From Paenibacillus pabuli NBRC 13638 (GTDB taxonomy: Bacteria; Bacillota; Bacilli; Paenibacillales; Paenibacillaceae): 64,000 bases of DNA. The translations under genes and the position numbers were made by a program. Of this stretch, positions 8,629-17,605 are shown piece after piece. The DNA is taken from the NCBI RefSeq assembly GCF_001514495.1, contig NZ_BCNM01000011.1, positions 124,001 to 188,000 of the forward strand, in the 5' to 3' direction. The notes under the pieces are model-generated. The model ran no database searches, was not told where the DNA came from, and worked only from the letters and a program-made list of their open reading frames with translations. Each line of letters starts with the position of its first letter. Within the stretch, counting starts at the first letter, position 1.

Positions 8629-8663
8629 GTTTCAATTACGTATAATACGTAAGAATGTAGCGA

Positions 8664-9482
8664 CTACATCTGTTCCCGGTGAATGACCCTGAATTCTTTG
8701 GGCGACATGCCAAACCGGGACCGGAATACCCGGTGAAAATACGTATAGTTGTTAAAGCCGGAAGATTCAGCTACATGTTCAAGTGTCATCGGACTGAAAA
8801 TGATCCGTTCCCTGGCCATGTTCAGCCGTACATCAAGGGTATATTGCATGATACTTTTGCCAAACGCTTCTTTGAAAAGATGTACGCCGCGTGAAACGCT
8901 GATTCCAATATGCGCAGCTATATCTTCCAGCTTGAATAGAGAAGAAGCGTTCTCCTCAATATAACTTTTAATCTCATACGCCACATAGTTGGTATTCGTA
9001 ATGGTCGGATGCTCCGAGAGCAAACGATCCACTTCAAGACATAGAATGCGCATATAATAACTGGCGATTTCCGGGTAGGGATTGGAAATACGGCGCTGCT
9101 CCAGTACGAGCTGTCGAAACAGGGTAAGCAGACTTTCGGTCAGCTGCACCTTGATCCGGTTCGGTCTCTTGTGATGGTTCCACCACTCATCCACCCAGTC
9201 CCCATTGAAGAAAATGTGGTAATCACCACTCTCCACTAGGCTTTCACCCATGGGATTTTGTTCTTTGTCTACTCTTAGTTCATACGGCTCATCGGGACTA
9301 AACAGAAGCAGATCACCCGTATCCACGAGCGACATGACGCCGTCTACACGGGCTCGGCAGCGTCCATCTGTCTGGAGCCTCATCAGGTAATTCTTTACTC
9401 CCTCAGGATGCAAGCCTATATAAGGTTTGCGGTGAAACGAAAAGCCTGCTGTGAGAACCTGGCAGGAATAATCAGTCGGCAT
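8664..9482 (-). CDS. AraC family transcriptional regulator
   Basis: About 272 residues. The N-terminal ~150 residues form a cupin-like sensing domain (GDLLLFSPDEPYELRV). The C-terminal ~100 residues hold two helix-turn-helix motifs, with LEDIAAHIGISVSRGVHLFK and the family signature EHVAESSGFNNYTYFHRVFRSRFGMSPKEFR split across the second. ATG 9482 is chosen for AAGGAG seven bases upstream; longer starts exist. It is divergent from the oxidoreductase-isomerase-ThuA cluster that begins at 9682 and is the obvious candidate to control it in response to a sugar. The operator would lie in the 200-base gap between them. Confidence 0.9.
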   Translation of the reverse strand: MPTDYSCQVLTAGFSFHRKPYIGLHPEGVKNYLMRLQTDGRCRARVDGVMSLVDTGDLLLFSPDEPYELRVDKEQNPMGESLVESGDYHIFFNGDWVDEWWNHHKRPNRIKVQLTESLLTLFRQLVLEQRRISNPYPEIASYYMRILCLEVDRLLSEHPTITNTNYVAYEIKSYIEENASSLFKLEDIAAHIGISVSRGVHLFKEAFGKSIMQYTLDVRLNMARERIIFSPMTLEHVAESSGFNNYTYFHRVFRSRFGMSPKEFRVIHREQM

Positions 9483-9681
9483 TGGCATACTCCTTGCAAT
9501 TTGAAAAATTATGACCAGATAGTTCATGTTTTAATCATATTATTCATTTTAATTGAAGCCGAAACGGAATACCATAGTATTAAATTCAAGCGCAAACATC
9601 CAGCACAACCTTTAACCGCAAACCATCCATTACAATTTTGCAAGTACAGTTCTCACCATTCATAAGGAGATGAACATCACC

Positions 9682-10794
9682 GTGGAGAAAATGAAAGCAG
9701 GAATTATTGGTTGCGGTAACATTAGCGCCATTTATTTGGAAAATTTAAAAGATAACCCCCTAATTGAAATTGTGGCGGTTGCGGATTTGATCCGTGAACG
9801 GGCACAGGAACGGGCTGATGAATTTAATATCGCAAACGTTTACAATGTAGATGAGTTGCTGCAAAATAATGAAATTGAACTTGTGCTGAACCTTACGGTT
9901 CCTGGCAGTCACGCCATGACGGATCTGGCTGTACTTGAAGCAGGCAAACATGTGTATGCCGAGAAGCCGCTCGCGATTTCTCTCGAGGATGGCCGCAAAG
10001 TTGTGGAGCTGGCCGAGGAAAAAGGATTGTACATTGGCTCGGCACCGGATACCTTCCTTGGATCAGGCATTCAGACGGCCCGCAAGGCCATTGAAGAAGG
10101 ACTGCTTGGCAAGCCGATCGCGGCTACTTCATTCTTCATGGGCGGAGGGCCGGAGGCCTGGCATCCAAATCCGGAGTTCTTTTATGTCGCTGGGGGCGGA
10201 CCCATGTTCGATATGGGGCCGTACTATCTGACAGCCCTGATCACGCTTCTTGGACCGATTCGCAGAATCAGTTCCTCCGCAGGTGTGCAAATCACGGATC
10301 GCGTCATTGGCTCCGGACCGAAGGAAGGCACGCCTTTACAAGTGCAAACGCCTACACATTTGGCAGGAACCATTGACTTCGAGGAAGGTGCCATTGCAAC
10401 GATGATTACCAGCTTCGACATCCGGGGCGCTTCGGATTTGCCGAGAATTGAAATTTACGGTACGGAAGGCACGCTGAGTGTACCGGACCCTAACTTCTTC
10501 AATGGGGAAGTCAAGCTGCGCAGATTCGGTCAGGATACATGGGAAACCGTGAAGCCTGCTTTTGAAAGCAGACAGAACGAGCGCGGAATCGGCGTGACGG
10601 AGATGGTCGAATCCATTCGTGCTGGGCGCGAACACAAGGCTAGTGGCAAGCTTGCTTATCATGTACTTGAAGCGATGCATGCGTTCCAGCGTTCCTCCCT
10701 CGAGGGAAAACACATCCAGTTAGAGAGCACGTATGAAGCCGTAGCAGCAGCCCATACAGATGAAAATCAGTCAGAGGTTGTACAATCACACTAA
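9682..10794 (+). CDS. Gfo/Idh/MocA family oxidoreductase, first gene of the sugar cluster
   Basis: About 370 residues. GIIGCGNISAIYLENL (near residue 7) is the nucleotide-binding turn and AEKPL (about residue 93) the conserved lysine-proline motif. The C-terminal domain contains GGGPMFDMGPYYLTAL, common in dehydrogenases of sugar and polyol catabolism. Start: AAGGAG at 9662 lies too close to ATG 9670, so GTG 9682 or ATG 9691 is more likely. It is co-oriented with a second oxidoreductase, an isomerase and a ThuA protein, all opposite the AraC regulator, which suggests stepwise oxidation and rearrangement of one carbohydrate. Confidence 0.88.
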   Translation: MEKMKAGIIGCGNISAIYLENLKDNPLIEIVAVADLIRERAQERADEFNIANVYNVDELLQNNEIELVLNLTVPGSHAMTDLAVLEAGKHVYAEKPLAISLEDGRKVVELAEEKGLYIGSAPDTFLGSGIQTARKAIEEGLLGKPIAATSFFMGGGPEAWHPNPEFFYVAGGGPMFDMGPYYLTALITLLGPIRRISSSAGVQITDRVIGSGPKEGTPLQVQTPTHLAGTIDFEEGAIATMITSFDIRGASDLPRIEIYGTEGTLSVPDPNFFNGEVKLRRFGQDTWETVKPAFESRQNERGIGVTEMVESIRAGREHKASGKLAYHVLEAMHAFQRSSLEGKHIQLESTYEAVAAAHTDENQSEVVQSH

Positions 10795-10964
10795 TGGATT
10801 TACGGAGAGGGGGTCTGGTTGCAATCCCCCTAAAGCGTCAGAACAAACAGGTGCCGCCCAGGGGCTGGTTGCGGAACAGGATGAGTGTCAGAATCAGCCA
10901 CTGCAAAGCACCGAAAGCAGTATGAACTGGATTGGAAAATATGCAGCTGATGGAGGATTTGTTC

Positions 10965-12047
10965 ATGTCTAAAATACTTAATATCGCCATTGTGGGTTGT
11001 GGCGGGATCGCCAAAGGAAAACATATGCCTAGCCTGTCCAAACAGTCTCAAGGCCGAATGATCGCATTCTGTGACATTGTCAAAGAACGCGCAGAAGAGG
11101 CAGCAGCCGAATTTGGGGCCGAGGGTGCCAAAGTATATACGGATTATCACGAGATGCTGAAGGACGAAAGCATTGATGTGGTGCACGTATGTACACCCAA
11201 CGACTCCCATTCTGTGATCACGGTTGCTTCCCTTGAAGCAGGCAAACATGTGATGTGTGAAAAGCCGATGGCGAAAACCTCTGCACAAGCACAGGCTATG
11301 CTGGAAGCAGCACAACGTACAGGCAAAAAGCTGTCCATTGCCTATCAAAACCGCTTCCGTAATGACAGCCAATACCTGAAACAAATGTGTGAAGAAGGCG
11401 AGCTTGGTGATATTTACTTCGGCAAGGCGATTGCACTTCGTCGCCGTGCTGTACCAACCTGGGGGGTATTCCTTGACGAGGAAAAACAGGGCGGTGGACC
11501 GTTGATTGATATCGGTACACATGCACTTGATCTTACCCTCTGGCTGATGGATAACTATAAACCGAAGAGTGTGATGGGATCAACATTCCACAAGCTGGGT
11601 CAGCGTGAAAATGCAGCCAACGCTTTTGGTCCGTGGGACCCGGAACAATTCAAGGTAGAGGATTCTGCATTCGGATTTGTGACGATGGAGAATGGGGCTA
11701 CAATTATTATTGAATCCAGCTGGGCGCTGAACGTGGCTGAATTCGGGGAAGCCAAAACTTTGCTATGCGGTACAGAAGGCGGAGCGGATATGCAGGATGG
11801 TCTGAGGATCAATGGCGAGAAACGCAGCCGTCTGTATGAGACGAAGGTGGATTTGAACGCAGGCGGGGTAGCTTTTTATTCCGGCAGTGCTGAAAATGAA
11901 GCTGATCGTGAGGCCAGAATGTGGCTGGAAGCGATTGTGGAAGACAAGGATCCGGTTGTAAAACCCGAGCAAGCCATTGTGGTTACTCAGATCCTTGAAG
12001 CCATCTATGAGTCTGCACAGACAGGCAAAGCGGTTTATTTCGAATAA
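10965..12047 (+). CDS. Gfo/Idh/MocA family oxidoreductase, second gene of the sugar cluster
   Basis: 360 residues. IAIVGCGGIAKGKHMPSL (residues ~8-24) binds the dinucleotide and CEKPMAKT (~98-105) contains the catalytic-site lysine. GGGPLIDIGTHALDLTLWLM around residue 177 is the substrate-domain signature of the family. ATG 10965 has TGGAGG eight bases before it; earlier in-frame codons are less well placed. It shares low overall similarity with the preceding oxidoreductase, so the two probably act at different steps, or as a 3-dehydrogenase and its reductive partner; this is inference. Confidence 0.9.
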   Translation: MSKILNIAIVGCGGIAKGKHMPSLSKQSQGRMIAFCDIVKERAEEAAAEFGAEGAKVYTDYHEMLKDESIDVVHVCTPNDSHSVITVASLEAGKHVMCEKPMAKTSAQAQAMLEAAQRTGKKLSIAYQNRFRNDSQYLKQMCEEGELGDIYFGKAIALRRRAVPTWGVFLDEEKQGGGPLIDIGTHALDLTLWLMDNYKPKSVMGSTFHKLGQRENAANAFGPWDPEQFKVEDSAFGFVTMENGATIIIESSWALNVAEFGEAKTLLCGTEGGADMQDGLRINGEKRSRLYETKVDLNAGGVAFYSGSAENEADREARMWLEAIVEDKDPVVKPEQAIVVTQILEAIYESAQTGKAVYFE

Positions 12048-12224
12048 AACAGGATGTCATTTCCAGTGAAATAACCAGTATTCCTGTGTTTCATTTCAGG
12101 ATAGAAAAGCTCTTGATTTTCCACAATAATGATACAATCATGTGATCCTGAACGGTATTTTTATGCAGTTCATTGTTCATAAAACCAGCAATTATATGAT
12201 ATCTAATCTAGGGAGGAATCGCAC

Positions 12225-13193
12225 TTGAAACTCGGCGTATTTTTGGTATTATTCGGAGGACGTAAATTGGAGGATGCACTGGACTATGTAGCATCCAAAG
12301 GCTTAAAAGCAGTAGAAATCGGGACGGGTGGACATCCAGGAAATGCGCATTGCAAACCGGATGAGCTGCTCAGTAACCAGGCGGCATTGAAAAACTTCAA
12401 AAATGCAGTTGAATCCCGTGGTTTAACGATCAGCGCATTGAGCTGCCACGGTAACCCGCTCCATCCACAAAAGGATATTGCAAAAGGATTCCATGATGAT
12501 TTCGTTAAAACGGTCGAATTGGCTGAGAAGCTGGAAGTGCCTGTCGTCAATACATTCTCCGGTTGTCCGGGAGACCATGAGGATGCCAAATATCCGAACT
12601 GGCCTGTTGCACCATGGCCGAATGACTTTCAGGAAATCCTGAAGTGGCAATGGGAGAACAAAGTCATCCCTTATTGGACAGAGTGGGGCAAGTTCGCTGC
12701 AGATCGCAATGTGAAAGTAGGTCTGGAACTTCACGGCGGATTCTCTGTGCATACACCAGCTACCTTGCTGAGACTGCGTGAAGCAGCAGGCGAAGTCATT
12801 GGCGCCAACCTGGACCCAAGCCACATGTGGTGGCAAGGTATTGATCCGGTTCAGGCAATTCACATTCTGGGACGTGAAGGGGCTATCCATCACTTCCATG
12901 CCAAGGATACAACCATTGATCCAATTAACGTGAACAAATATGGTGTAACAGATATGCAGGATTATACAAACATGCTTGATCGTGCATGGCAATTCCGCTC
13001 GGTCGGTTATGGTCACGATAACAAAACTTGGGCTGATATTATTAGCGCTCTGCGTCTGGTTGGATATGATTATGTCGTAAGTATTGAGCATGAAGACGGT
13101 CTGATGTCGGTAGAAGAAGGATTCTCTAAAGCAGTGCAAAATCTACAACAAGTATTGATTGAGGAACCACTGGGAGATATGTGGTGGGTTTAG
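12225..13193 (+). CDS. Sugar phosphate isomerase/epimerase (xylose-isomerase-like TIM barrel)
   Basis: 322 residues with the AP-endonuclease-2/xylose isomerase TIM-barrel pattern. Metal-binding and catalytic residues are visible in GLELHGGFSVH, GANLDPSHMWWQG, HHFHAKDT and VSIEHED near the C terminus, the usual Glu, Asp/His, His and Glu set. The start is TTG 12225, with AGGGAGG eight bases upstream. It probably epimerises, isomerises or eliminates a keto-sugar made by the neighbouring oxidoreductases. The 177-base gap before it may hold a weak secondary promoter. Confidence 0.88.
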   Translation: MKLGVFLVLFGGRKLEDALDYVASKGLKAVEIGTGGHPGNAHCKPDELLSNQAALKNFKNAVESRGLTISALSCHGNPLHPQKDIAKGFHDDFVKTVELAEKLEVPVVNTFSGCPGDHEDAKYPNWPVAPWPNDFQEILKWQWENKVIPYWTEWGKFAADRNVKVGLELHGGFSVHTPATLLRLREAAGEVIGANLDPSHMWWQGIDPVQAIHILGREGAIHHFHAKDTTIDPINVNKYGVTDMQDYTNMLDRAWQFRSVGYGHDNKTWADIISALRLVGYDYVVSIEHEDGLMSVEEGFSKAVQNLQQVLIEEPLGDMWWV

Positions 13194-13217
13194 AGTTACA
13201 CTAGGGGGAAATTGAAT

Positions 13218-13946
13218 ATGATTAACGTCACCATTTGGAATGAATTTGTCCATGAGAAGATTCACGATGAAGTAAGAGAAGTCTACCCGGATGGTCTGCA
13301 TCGTGCGTTGGCAGACGGACTGGGAGGCGAAGGCTTTGCCATTCGTACCGCAACACTGGATCAGCCTGAGCATGGATTAAGCGATGAGGTGCTGAACTCC
13401 ACGGATGTGCTCATATGGTGGGGACATATGGCACATGATCGGGTAAGCGACGAGATCTCACAAAAGGTTGCACAGCGCGTTCTGAACGGGATGGGATTGA
13501 TCGTGCTTCATTCGGGTCACTTCTCCAAACCGTTCAAGGCACTGATGGGCACTAGCTGTGATCTGAAGTGGCGTGTAGCCGATGAGCAGGAGATTGTCTG
13601 GTGTGTGAATCCGTCCCATCCGATTGCCGAAGGGATCGAAGGCAAAATCATACTGGAAAAAGAAGAGATGTACGGGGAATTCTTCGACATTCCAGTACCG
13701 GATGAGCTGGTATTTGTCAGCAACTTCCAAGGCGGAGAGGTATTCCGCAGCGGATGCACATTCCGCCGTGGGGAAGGCAAAATCTTTTATTTCCGTCCAG
13801 GTCATGAAACGTATCCGACATATTACAATCCGGACATATTAAAAGTGATTAGTAATGCAGTGAAGTGGGCTTATCCGGCCCGCAGCTTCAAGCCGGAATT
13901 CGGCAGAAGCGAACCTGTAAGACCATTTGGTGGCGTGCTGGTCTAA
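13218..13946 (+). CDS. ThuA-like domain protein (trehalose-utilisation type)
   Basis: 242 residues of the class-I-amidotransferase-like ThuA fold, with [16 protein letters not shown] near residue 59, a short strand-loop [18 protein letters not shown] near 95, and the C-terminal [17 protein letters not shown] motif. ThuA proteins of Rhizobium take part in trehalose and related disaccharide catabolism through 3-keto-sugars, and ThuA domains often sit beside Gfo/Idh/MocA oxidoreductases and TIM-barrel isomerases, as here. ATG 13218 follows AGGGGGA; the upstream TTG 13212 is less likely. It is last in the cluster and is followed by a terminator. Confidence 0.88.
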   Translation: MINVTIWNEFVHEKIHDEVREVYPDGLHRALADGLGGEGFAIRTATLDQPEHGLSDEVLNSTDVLIWWGHMAHDRVSDEISQKVAQRVLNGMGLIVLHSGHFSKPFKALMGTSCDLKWRVADEQEIVWCVNPSHPIAEGIEGKIILEKEEMYGEFFDIPVPDELVFVSNFQGGEVFRSGCTFRRGEGKIFYFRPGHETYPTYYNPDILKVISNAVKWAYPARSFKPEFGRSEPVRPFGGVLV

Positions 13947-13985
13947 GCCGCAAATTACTTTTTCTTAAATGGACAAAAACGGTAA

Positions 13986-14038
13986 CCAAAGAACCTAACT
14001 CCAAGTCGACAGTGACTGTGGCAGTTGGGTTCTTTTTG
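13986..14038 (+). terminator. Terminator of the sugar cluster
   Basis: AAAGAACCTAACT pairs with AGTTGGGTTCTTT around a loop with an inner stem (GACAGT/ACTGT), then a short T run, 40 bases after the ThuA stop. Confidence 0.75.
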
Positions 14039-14248
14039 GGTAAGATAGATAGTAACAGGGGAGTTATACGATATTTCCCATGGTTCATGAGTTCTGTGTA
14101 ATGTATACTTGGTTGTACCATCGAAGTTAGGTTATGCGTATAAAGTTTTAACTTTTTTACGGCAGACGTTTTCTTTGAGACCTAAATATGTTATTATGAA
14201 ATATACTAACTAAACGTAAGTTGAGTGATCTCTAAAGAGGTGATAAAT

Positions 14249-14566
14249 GTGGAAGGCCAAGATCTGCGGATGTGTCCGCGTTTTGAGACGGCGTTTTCTT
14301 TTCTGGGCAAGCGCTGGAACGGTCTGATTATTCAAACGTTGATGAGTGGTTCGAAGCGATTCAAGGATATCTCCAATCTGATTCCATCCATGAGTGACAA
14401 GATGCTTTCGGAACGGATGAAGGATCTGGAAAGTGAAGGAATACTGATCCGTCATGTCTACCCCGAGACGCCAGTTCGTATCGAATATGAGCTGACCGAG
14501 AAGGGCAAGGCGCTGCAGCCGGTCATGAACCAGATTCAAGACTGGGCAGAGCAGTGGGTTGATTAG
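14249..14566 (+). CDS. HxlR family transcriptional regulator
   Basis: About 105 residues, the usual size of a MarR-like winged-helix HxlR protein. Motifs: MCPRFETAFSFLGKRWNGLI at the N terminus, with the redox-active type of Cys, then FKDISNLIPSMSDKMLSERM for the recognition helix, and ELTEKGKALQPV in the wing. The start is GTG 14249, preceded by AGAGGTGA; the longer frame from 14225 lacks a ribosome site. HxlR proteins often answer to electrophiles, aldehydes or disulfide stress and control a neighbouring gene; here none is divergent, so the target is not evident. Confidence 0.88.
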   Translation: MEGQDLRMCPRFETAFSFLGKRWNGLIIQTLMSGSKRFKDISNLIPSMSDKMLSERMKDLESEGILIRHVYPETPVRIEYELTEKGKALQPVMNQIQDWAEQWVD

Positions 14567-14610
14567 ATTACAGATACCCTGGATCAATCCTTAGGAATGG
14601 ATGGGACAAA

Positions 14611-14646
14611 GGCTCTTGATTTCCGACGGAAATCAGGAGTTTTTGT
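14611..14646 (+). terminator. Terminator after the HxlR gene
   Basis: CTCTTGATTTCC pairs with GGAAATCAGGAG over a three-base loop, followed by five T. Confidence 0.8.
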
Positions 14647-14735
14647 CTTAAGGGTTCTGCACATGTTGTCATGAGTTGTAGTATAATTGTAAAATAAAAT
14701 GGCCGCAGGCGGCCGGAGCGAGGAGGCCACTTGTC

Positions 14736-15467
14736 ATGAGAGAAGAAAGCTTATCCCGTGAAGTACGCTACGGCAAGCAAGATATTGCAGAACTTGAGAG
14801 CGCATCCATACAGGTACATCTAATCTACAAAAAAGCTGCGGAGCTATTTAAACGAACTGCAAATACCCATTCGACTAAGGATGATCTTGCAGAGGAAAAG
14901 ACCCACTCGTCGAATCGCAATGGTCAGGGACCGACTCCGGCAGTACTGCAAAAGTGGATTCAGACAGCAAGAGGCTGGAAATGTATCGGATGTGAAATGA
15001 GACAACCCGATTCCATTGGCATTCAGGGTGATGCCGCCTTTCATGAAGAGCGTCTGTTTTTGAATGTAGGCGAAGGCCGCTTTGTTCAGACAGAGATGCT
15101 GATTCAGGCCATTGTATGGTCGCAGTATGAGAAAATTCGCATGCTCGCGCCGTGGCTCGGCGAGGACACCTTTTACACGGTTCAGGAGCTGGATGTCATT
15201 GCCCGTTACATCGTACCTACCTATTTCTCTGAACGTCCGCTGCACGAGCAAGGAAAGGTATCCAAGGTACACCATCCATTCGGTCAGATTCCACTGTATC
15301 AGGAGTATGTGGATGCACCTTCATTCTGCGTGCAGGTGGATGGGACACTGCTTGAAGGCCGTTTGTTAACAGGTGTATATGTGTCAGAGGAACAGTTTTT
15401 CGGACTTAATCCCTATCTCAAGGATGGAGATGGAGGACGTACCTACATGCAGGCTTACGTTCAGTAA
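14736..15467 (+). CDS. Hypothetical protein, unassigned
   Basis: 243 residues, no known family recognised. The first ~65 residues are charged and helical. From about residue 70 the protein looks folded, with WKCIGCEMRQPDSIGIQGD (a CXXC pair), an aromatic-rich ARYIVPTYFSE segment and an acidic C terminus. It has no signal peptide or membrane segment. GAGGAGG 12 bases upstream of ATG 14736 supports the start. It is flanked by terminators on both sides and therefore monocistronic. The CXXC could bind metal or be redox active; this is a guess. Confidence 0.75.
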   Translation: MREESLSREVRYGKQDIAELESASIQVHLIYKKAAELFKRTANTHSTKDDLAEEKTHSSNRNGQGPTPAVLQKWIQTARGWKCIGCEMRQPDSIGIQGDAAFHEERLFLNVGEGRFVQTEMLIQAIVWSQYEKIRMLAPWLGEDTFYTVQELDVIARYIVPTYFSERPLHEQGKVSKVHHPFGQIPLYQEYVDAPSFCVQVDGTLLEGRLLTGVYVSEEQFFGLNPYLKDGDGGRTYMQAYVQ

Positions 15468-15504
15468 CCGCGAGACATTTGATCAGAAGCATTGTGCCAA
15501 AATA

Positions 15505-15537
15505 AGGGAGCCTGCTTGCAGGCTCTTTGTTTTTTAT
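15505..15537 (+). terminator. Terminator after the orphan 243-residue gene
   Basis: GAGCCTGC and GCAGGCTC form a compact hairpin followed by a T-rich tract. Confidence 0.8.
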
Positions 15538-15663
15538 AAACCAGCTGTAGACCCCACTGGAAGAAAAGTAACGGCATTGACACTTTTTTTGCCTGAATTT
15601 TGTGTCATAATAGAGGTTATGGACAACAGGGTGAATGATTTTACGCAGGGTGGTGTTACCTAC

Positions 15664-16377
15664 ATGAAGAAGAGAATCCCCGGTTACATAGGTATATGTC
15701 TGCTCATTCTGGTTATATTAGCCGGGTGTAGTGAGACGCAGCCTTCCGAACAGCCAATCGTCAAAGAGACCGAATCACCGAATACCATTACAGTGGCTGT
15801 GGACGGCAGTACGTTTCTGCCTGATGCAACGAAGTCCATTAAGAGAGATTTTAGTGAAGGTCTGACGCTCAAGAAAGCACTGCTGAACAGTGGACTTGTC
15901 GATTTTACGGCAGATGGCAAGCGGATTCAATCCGTTGGGGAAGTTTCGCTCGATTCTTCACTCAGCTGGGCTGTCAAACTGAATGGCAAGGATATTGACC
16001 CGGAAAAATGGGACATGGAGCTTCATGCCAAAGATGAAGTGATCATATATGTAAAAGCCGCTGACAGTGGAGGCGATGATGTTGTTTACCAAACCACATT
16101 GCTCAAAGTGAGCGGCGGCAATATCATGCCGAATCTTAATCGACAGTATGCCGGGGTGTATGTTCAGGAATGTACTGTGCGTGACGTATTGAAGTCCAGT
16201 GGAATTGTGAGAATGTCGGAGAACAACAAATTTGTCGTTTCAGTCGAAAATGTGGTTCCCCGAATGAATCAACGCTGGATGATCATGGTGAATGACAAGG
16301 AATTAATGGAAAACGGTTTGGATATGAAGTTGAATCCACGTGATGCAGTAAAGCTTGAATTGACCACTGTATCCTGA
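15664..16377 (+). CDS. Lipoprotein with DUF4430-like repeats
   Basis: 237 residues. A type II signal peptide is clear: MKKR, a hydrophobic stretch, then the lipobox LAGC at about residue 20, so it is anchored outside the membrane. Two related beta-rich units follow. Each has a segment like WAVKLNGKDIDPEKWDMELH and RWMIMVNDKELMENGLDM, ending in a DEVIIYV or DAVKLEL strand. This resembles DUF4430 (transcobalamin-C-like) modules. ATG 15664 has a GGTGG-type ribosome site. It is monocistronic with its own terminator. The function is unknown; ligand binding on the cell surface is plausible. Confidence 0.78.
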   Translation: MKKRIPGYIGICLLILVILAGCSETQPSEQPIVKETESPNTITVAVDGSTFLPDATKSIKRDFSEGLTLKKALLNSGLVDFTADGKRIQSVGEVSLDSSLSWAVKLNGKDIDPEKWDMELHAKDEVIIYVKAADSGGDDVVYQTTLLKVSGGNIMPNLNRQYAGVYVQECTVRDVLKSSGIVRMSENNKFVVSVENVVPRMNQRWMIMVNDKELMENGLDMKLNPRDAVKLELTTVS

Positions 16378-16385
16378 GCATAATA

Positions 16386-16422
16386 GAAGCCCAATCTTCT
16401 TGATCGAAGATGGGCTTTTTTC
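16386..16422. terminator. Terminator between the lipoprotein gene and fnr
   Basis: AAGCCC-AAT-CTTC pairs with GAAG-ATG-GGCTT and is followed by a T run; it can serve both convergent genes. Confidence 0.78.
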
Positions 16423-16459
16423 ATTTGAATATTCAATGGCCTACAGGATGGGGCAAGCT

Positions 16460-17176
16460 TCAGATCCGGCAAATTTCGTTAGGGCATAATTCGCAGTGAC
16501 AGATGCCTTGCAGCATGCTTAGATCCTTGATGACAATCATGCCGTTGTCATATTCTATCGCATCTTTTTTGCGCAGATCACTTAACATGCGATTAACACT
16601 TTCACGGGTTGCTCCAATCATATTGGACAGATCCGTGTGAGTTATTTTTTTATGAATCATGACATGCTCTCCATGTGGCTCCCCATAGGAATTGGACAAC
16701 CGAATCAGCGTGGAACAGAGTGCGCCCGGTTTGCCATATAACATCAGGTCACGGAATTTCGTCTGGGTTAACCGGTGATGGATGCCCATCCATTTCATAA
16801 AATCGATGGCAAAGTCACAATGTTGGCAGATCAGCATCTCAAGGTCTTTGTGCTCCAATACTCCGATCTCACTATCTTCCAGCACTTCCGCCGAAAAGCT
16901 GTGTTTGGACCCGAAGAACGGGTCGGCTTGACCAATCATATCACCGGATTGATACATGTACATGATCAGCTCCTTGCCTTCATCCGTAGATTTGGTGATC
17001 TGGGCACGGCCCCGTTTCATATAATAAAGTTTGTCAGAGACATCTCCTTCCCAATACAGATGGGTTCCTTCCGGATAGGTTCTGTCCTTCATCGTTACGA
17101 GCAGATGGTTAAAATTCGCTTCCGAGAAACAGTTGGTATTGCCGCGTTTTTCCAGTACACTCAGTTGTTCTCTCAT
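16460..17176 (-). CDS. fnr: Anaerobic regulator Fnr (Crp family, C-terminal iron-sulfur type)
   Basis: 238 residues. A cyclic-nucleotide-binding-like beta barrel fills residues ~20-130 (YPEGTHLYWEGDVSDKLYYM). A winged helix follows with LSNMIGATRESVNRMLSDLRK (split, residues ~189-209). The C terminus ends in CELCPNEIC, Cys228-X2-Cys231-X4-Cys236, which matches the [4Fe-4S] site of B. subtilis FNR (C227, C230, C235). Asp143 is a candidate fourth ligand, as Asp141 is in B. subtilis. The protein would sense oxygen through this cluster and activate fermentation genes; adhE is directly divergent and pflBA follows. An Fnr-box-like palindrome lies upstream at 17390. Confidence 0.92.
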   Translation of the reverse strand: MREQLSVLEKRGNTNCFSEANFNHLLVTMKDRTYPEGTHLYWEGDVSDKLYYMKRGRAQITKSTDEGKELIMYMYQSGDMIGQADPFFGSKHSFSAEVLEDSEIGVLEHKDLEMLICQHCDFAIDFMKWMGIHHRLTQTKFRDLMLYGKPGALCSTLIRLSNSYGEPHGEHVMIHKKITHTDLSNMIGATRESVNRMLSDLRKKDAIEYDNGMIVIKDLSMLQGICHCELCPNEICRI

Positions 17177-17241
17177 AAGTCTATCTCCCCTTTGTGTCCA
17201 TCGGACGACCTTCTGCAGCTTGGACTGGCCTCCGTGGTTCG

Positions 17242-17303
17242 CCGCAAACCGTTGCCGTCCTGATCAGGGTCATCTCGGCCGGGAAGGACGGTACAAATTG
17301 CGG
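17242..17303 (-). other. Long imperfect hairpin in the fnr-adhE intergenic region
   Basis: CCGCAA at 17242 pairs with TTGCGG at 17298, and inside it GCCGTCCT pairs with AGGACGGT. It would lie in the fnr 5' untranslated region if fnr starts from the TATACT-like element at 17323-17328 (minus strand). There is no T run on either side, so it is not an ordinary terminator. Confidence 0.45.
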
Positions 17304-17389
17304 TGGTTCAATTTTTAAGTTCAGTATATACCTAATCTTGCCGTTTGAGGGGCGTGGATAGGGAGCAAAAATGGCGAAATTCCAAACAT

Positions 17390-17405
17390 TGTGATTAAAT
17401 TCACT
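17390..17405 (-). promoter_or_regulatory. Fnr-box-like palindrome upstream of fnr
   Basis: TGTGATTAAATTCACT matches the TGTGA-N6-TCACA consensus except for the last base. Centre is about 81 bases upstream of a start predicted from the minus-strand TATACT at 17323-17328, compatible with autoregulation, though adhE could also use it. Confidence 0.5.
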
Positions 17406-17507
17406 TTCAAAAGGGGAGAATGAATTGGACAGCCCTATAGTTTAAATAGGAAGTGTAAATGGAGAAGTGAGGGACATTAAAAAACTTAAATTAAATTTGT
17501 TATACTT

Positions 17508-17550
17508 TGTGAAAAAAATCACATAATTAACCCTTACCCCATGGTACGAT
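17508..17550 (+). promoter_or_regulatory. adhE promoter with perfect Fnr box
   Basis: TGTGAAAAAAATCACA (17508-17523) is a perfect TGTGA-N6-TCACA palindrome. A -10-like TACGAT at 17545-17550 puts transcription start near 17557, so the box is centred at -41.5, the classic class II activator position. With its flanks the site also resembles a Rex operator (TTGTGA-based), so NADH-responsive repression is a possible overlay. Confidence 0.75.
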
Positions 17551-17605
17551 GTGAATGTAAAGAAGAGAGACAAACCAATACGAAACCTTTAGGAGGATGA
17601 GGGAG

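Noticed and set aside
17508-17523. Primary assignment of the adhE palindrome to Rex
   Set aside because: It resembles a Rex operator, but the TGTGA-N6-TCACA form, the -41.5 position and the adjacent fnr favour Fnr; Rex remains only a possible second binder.
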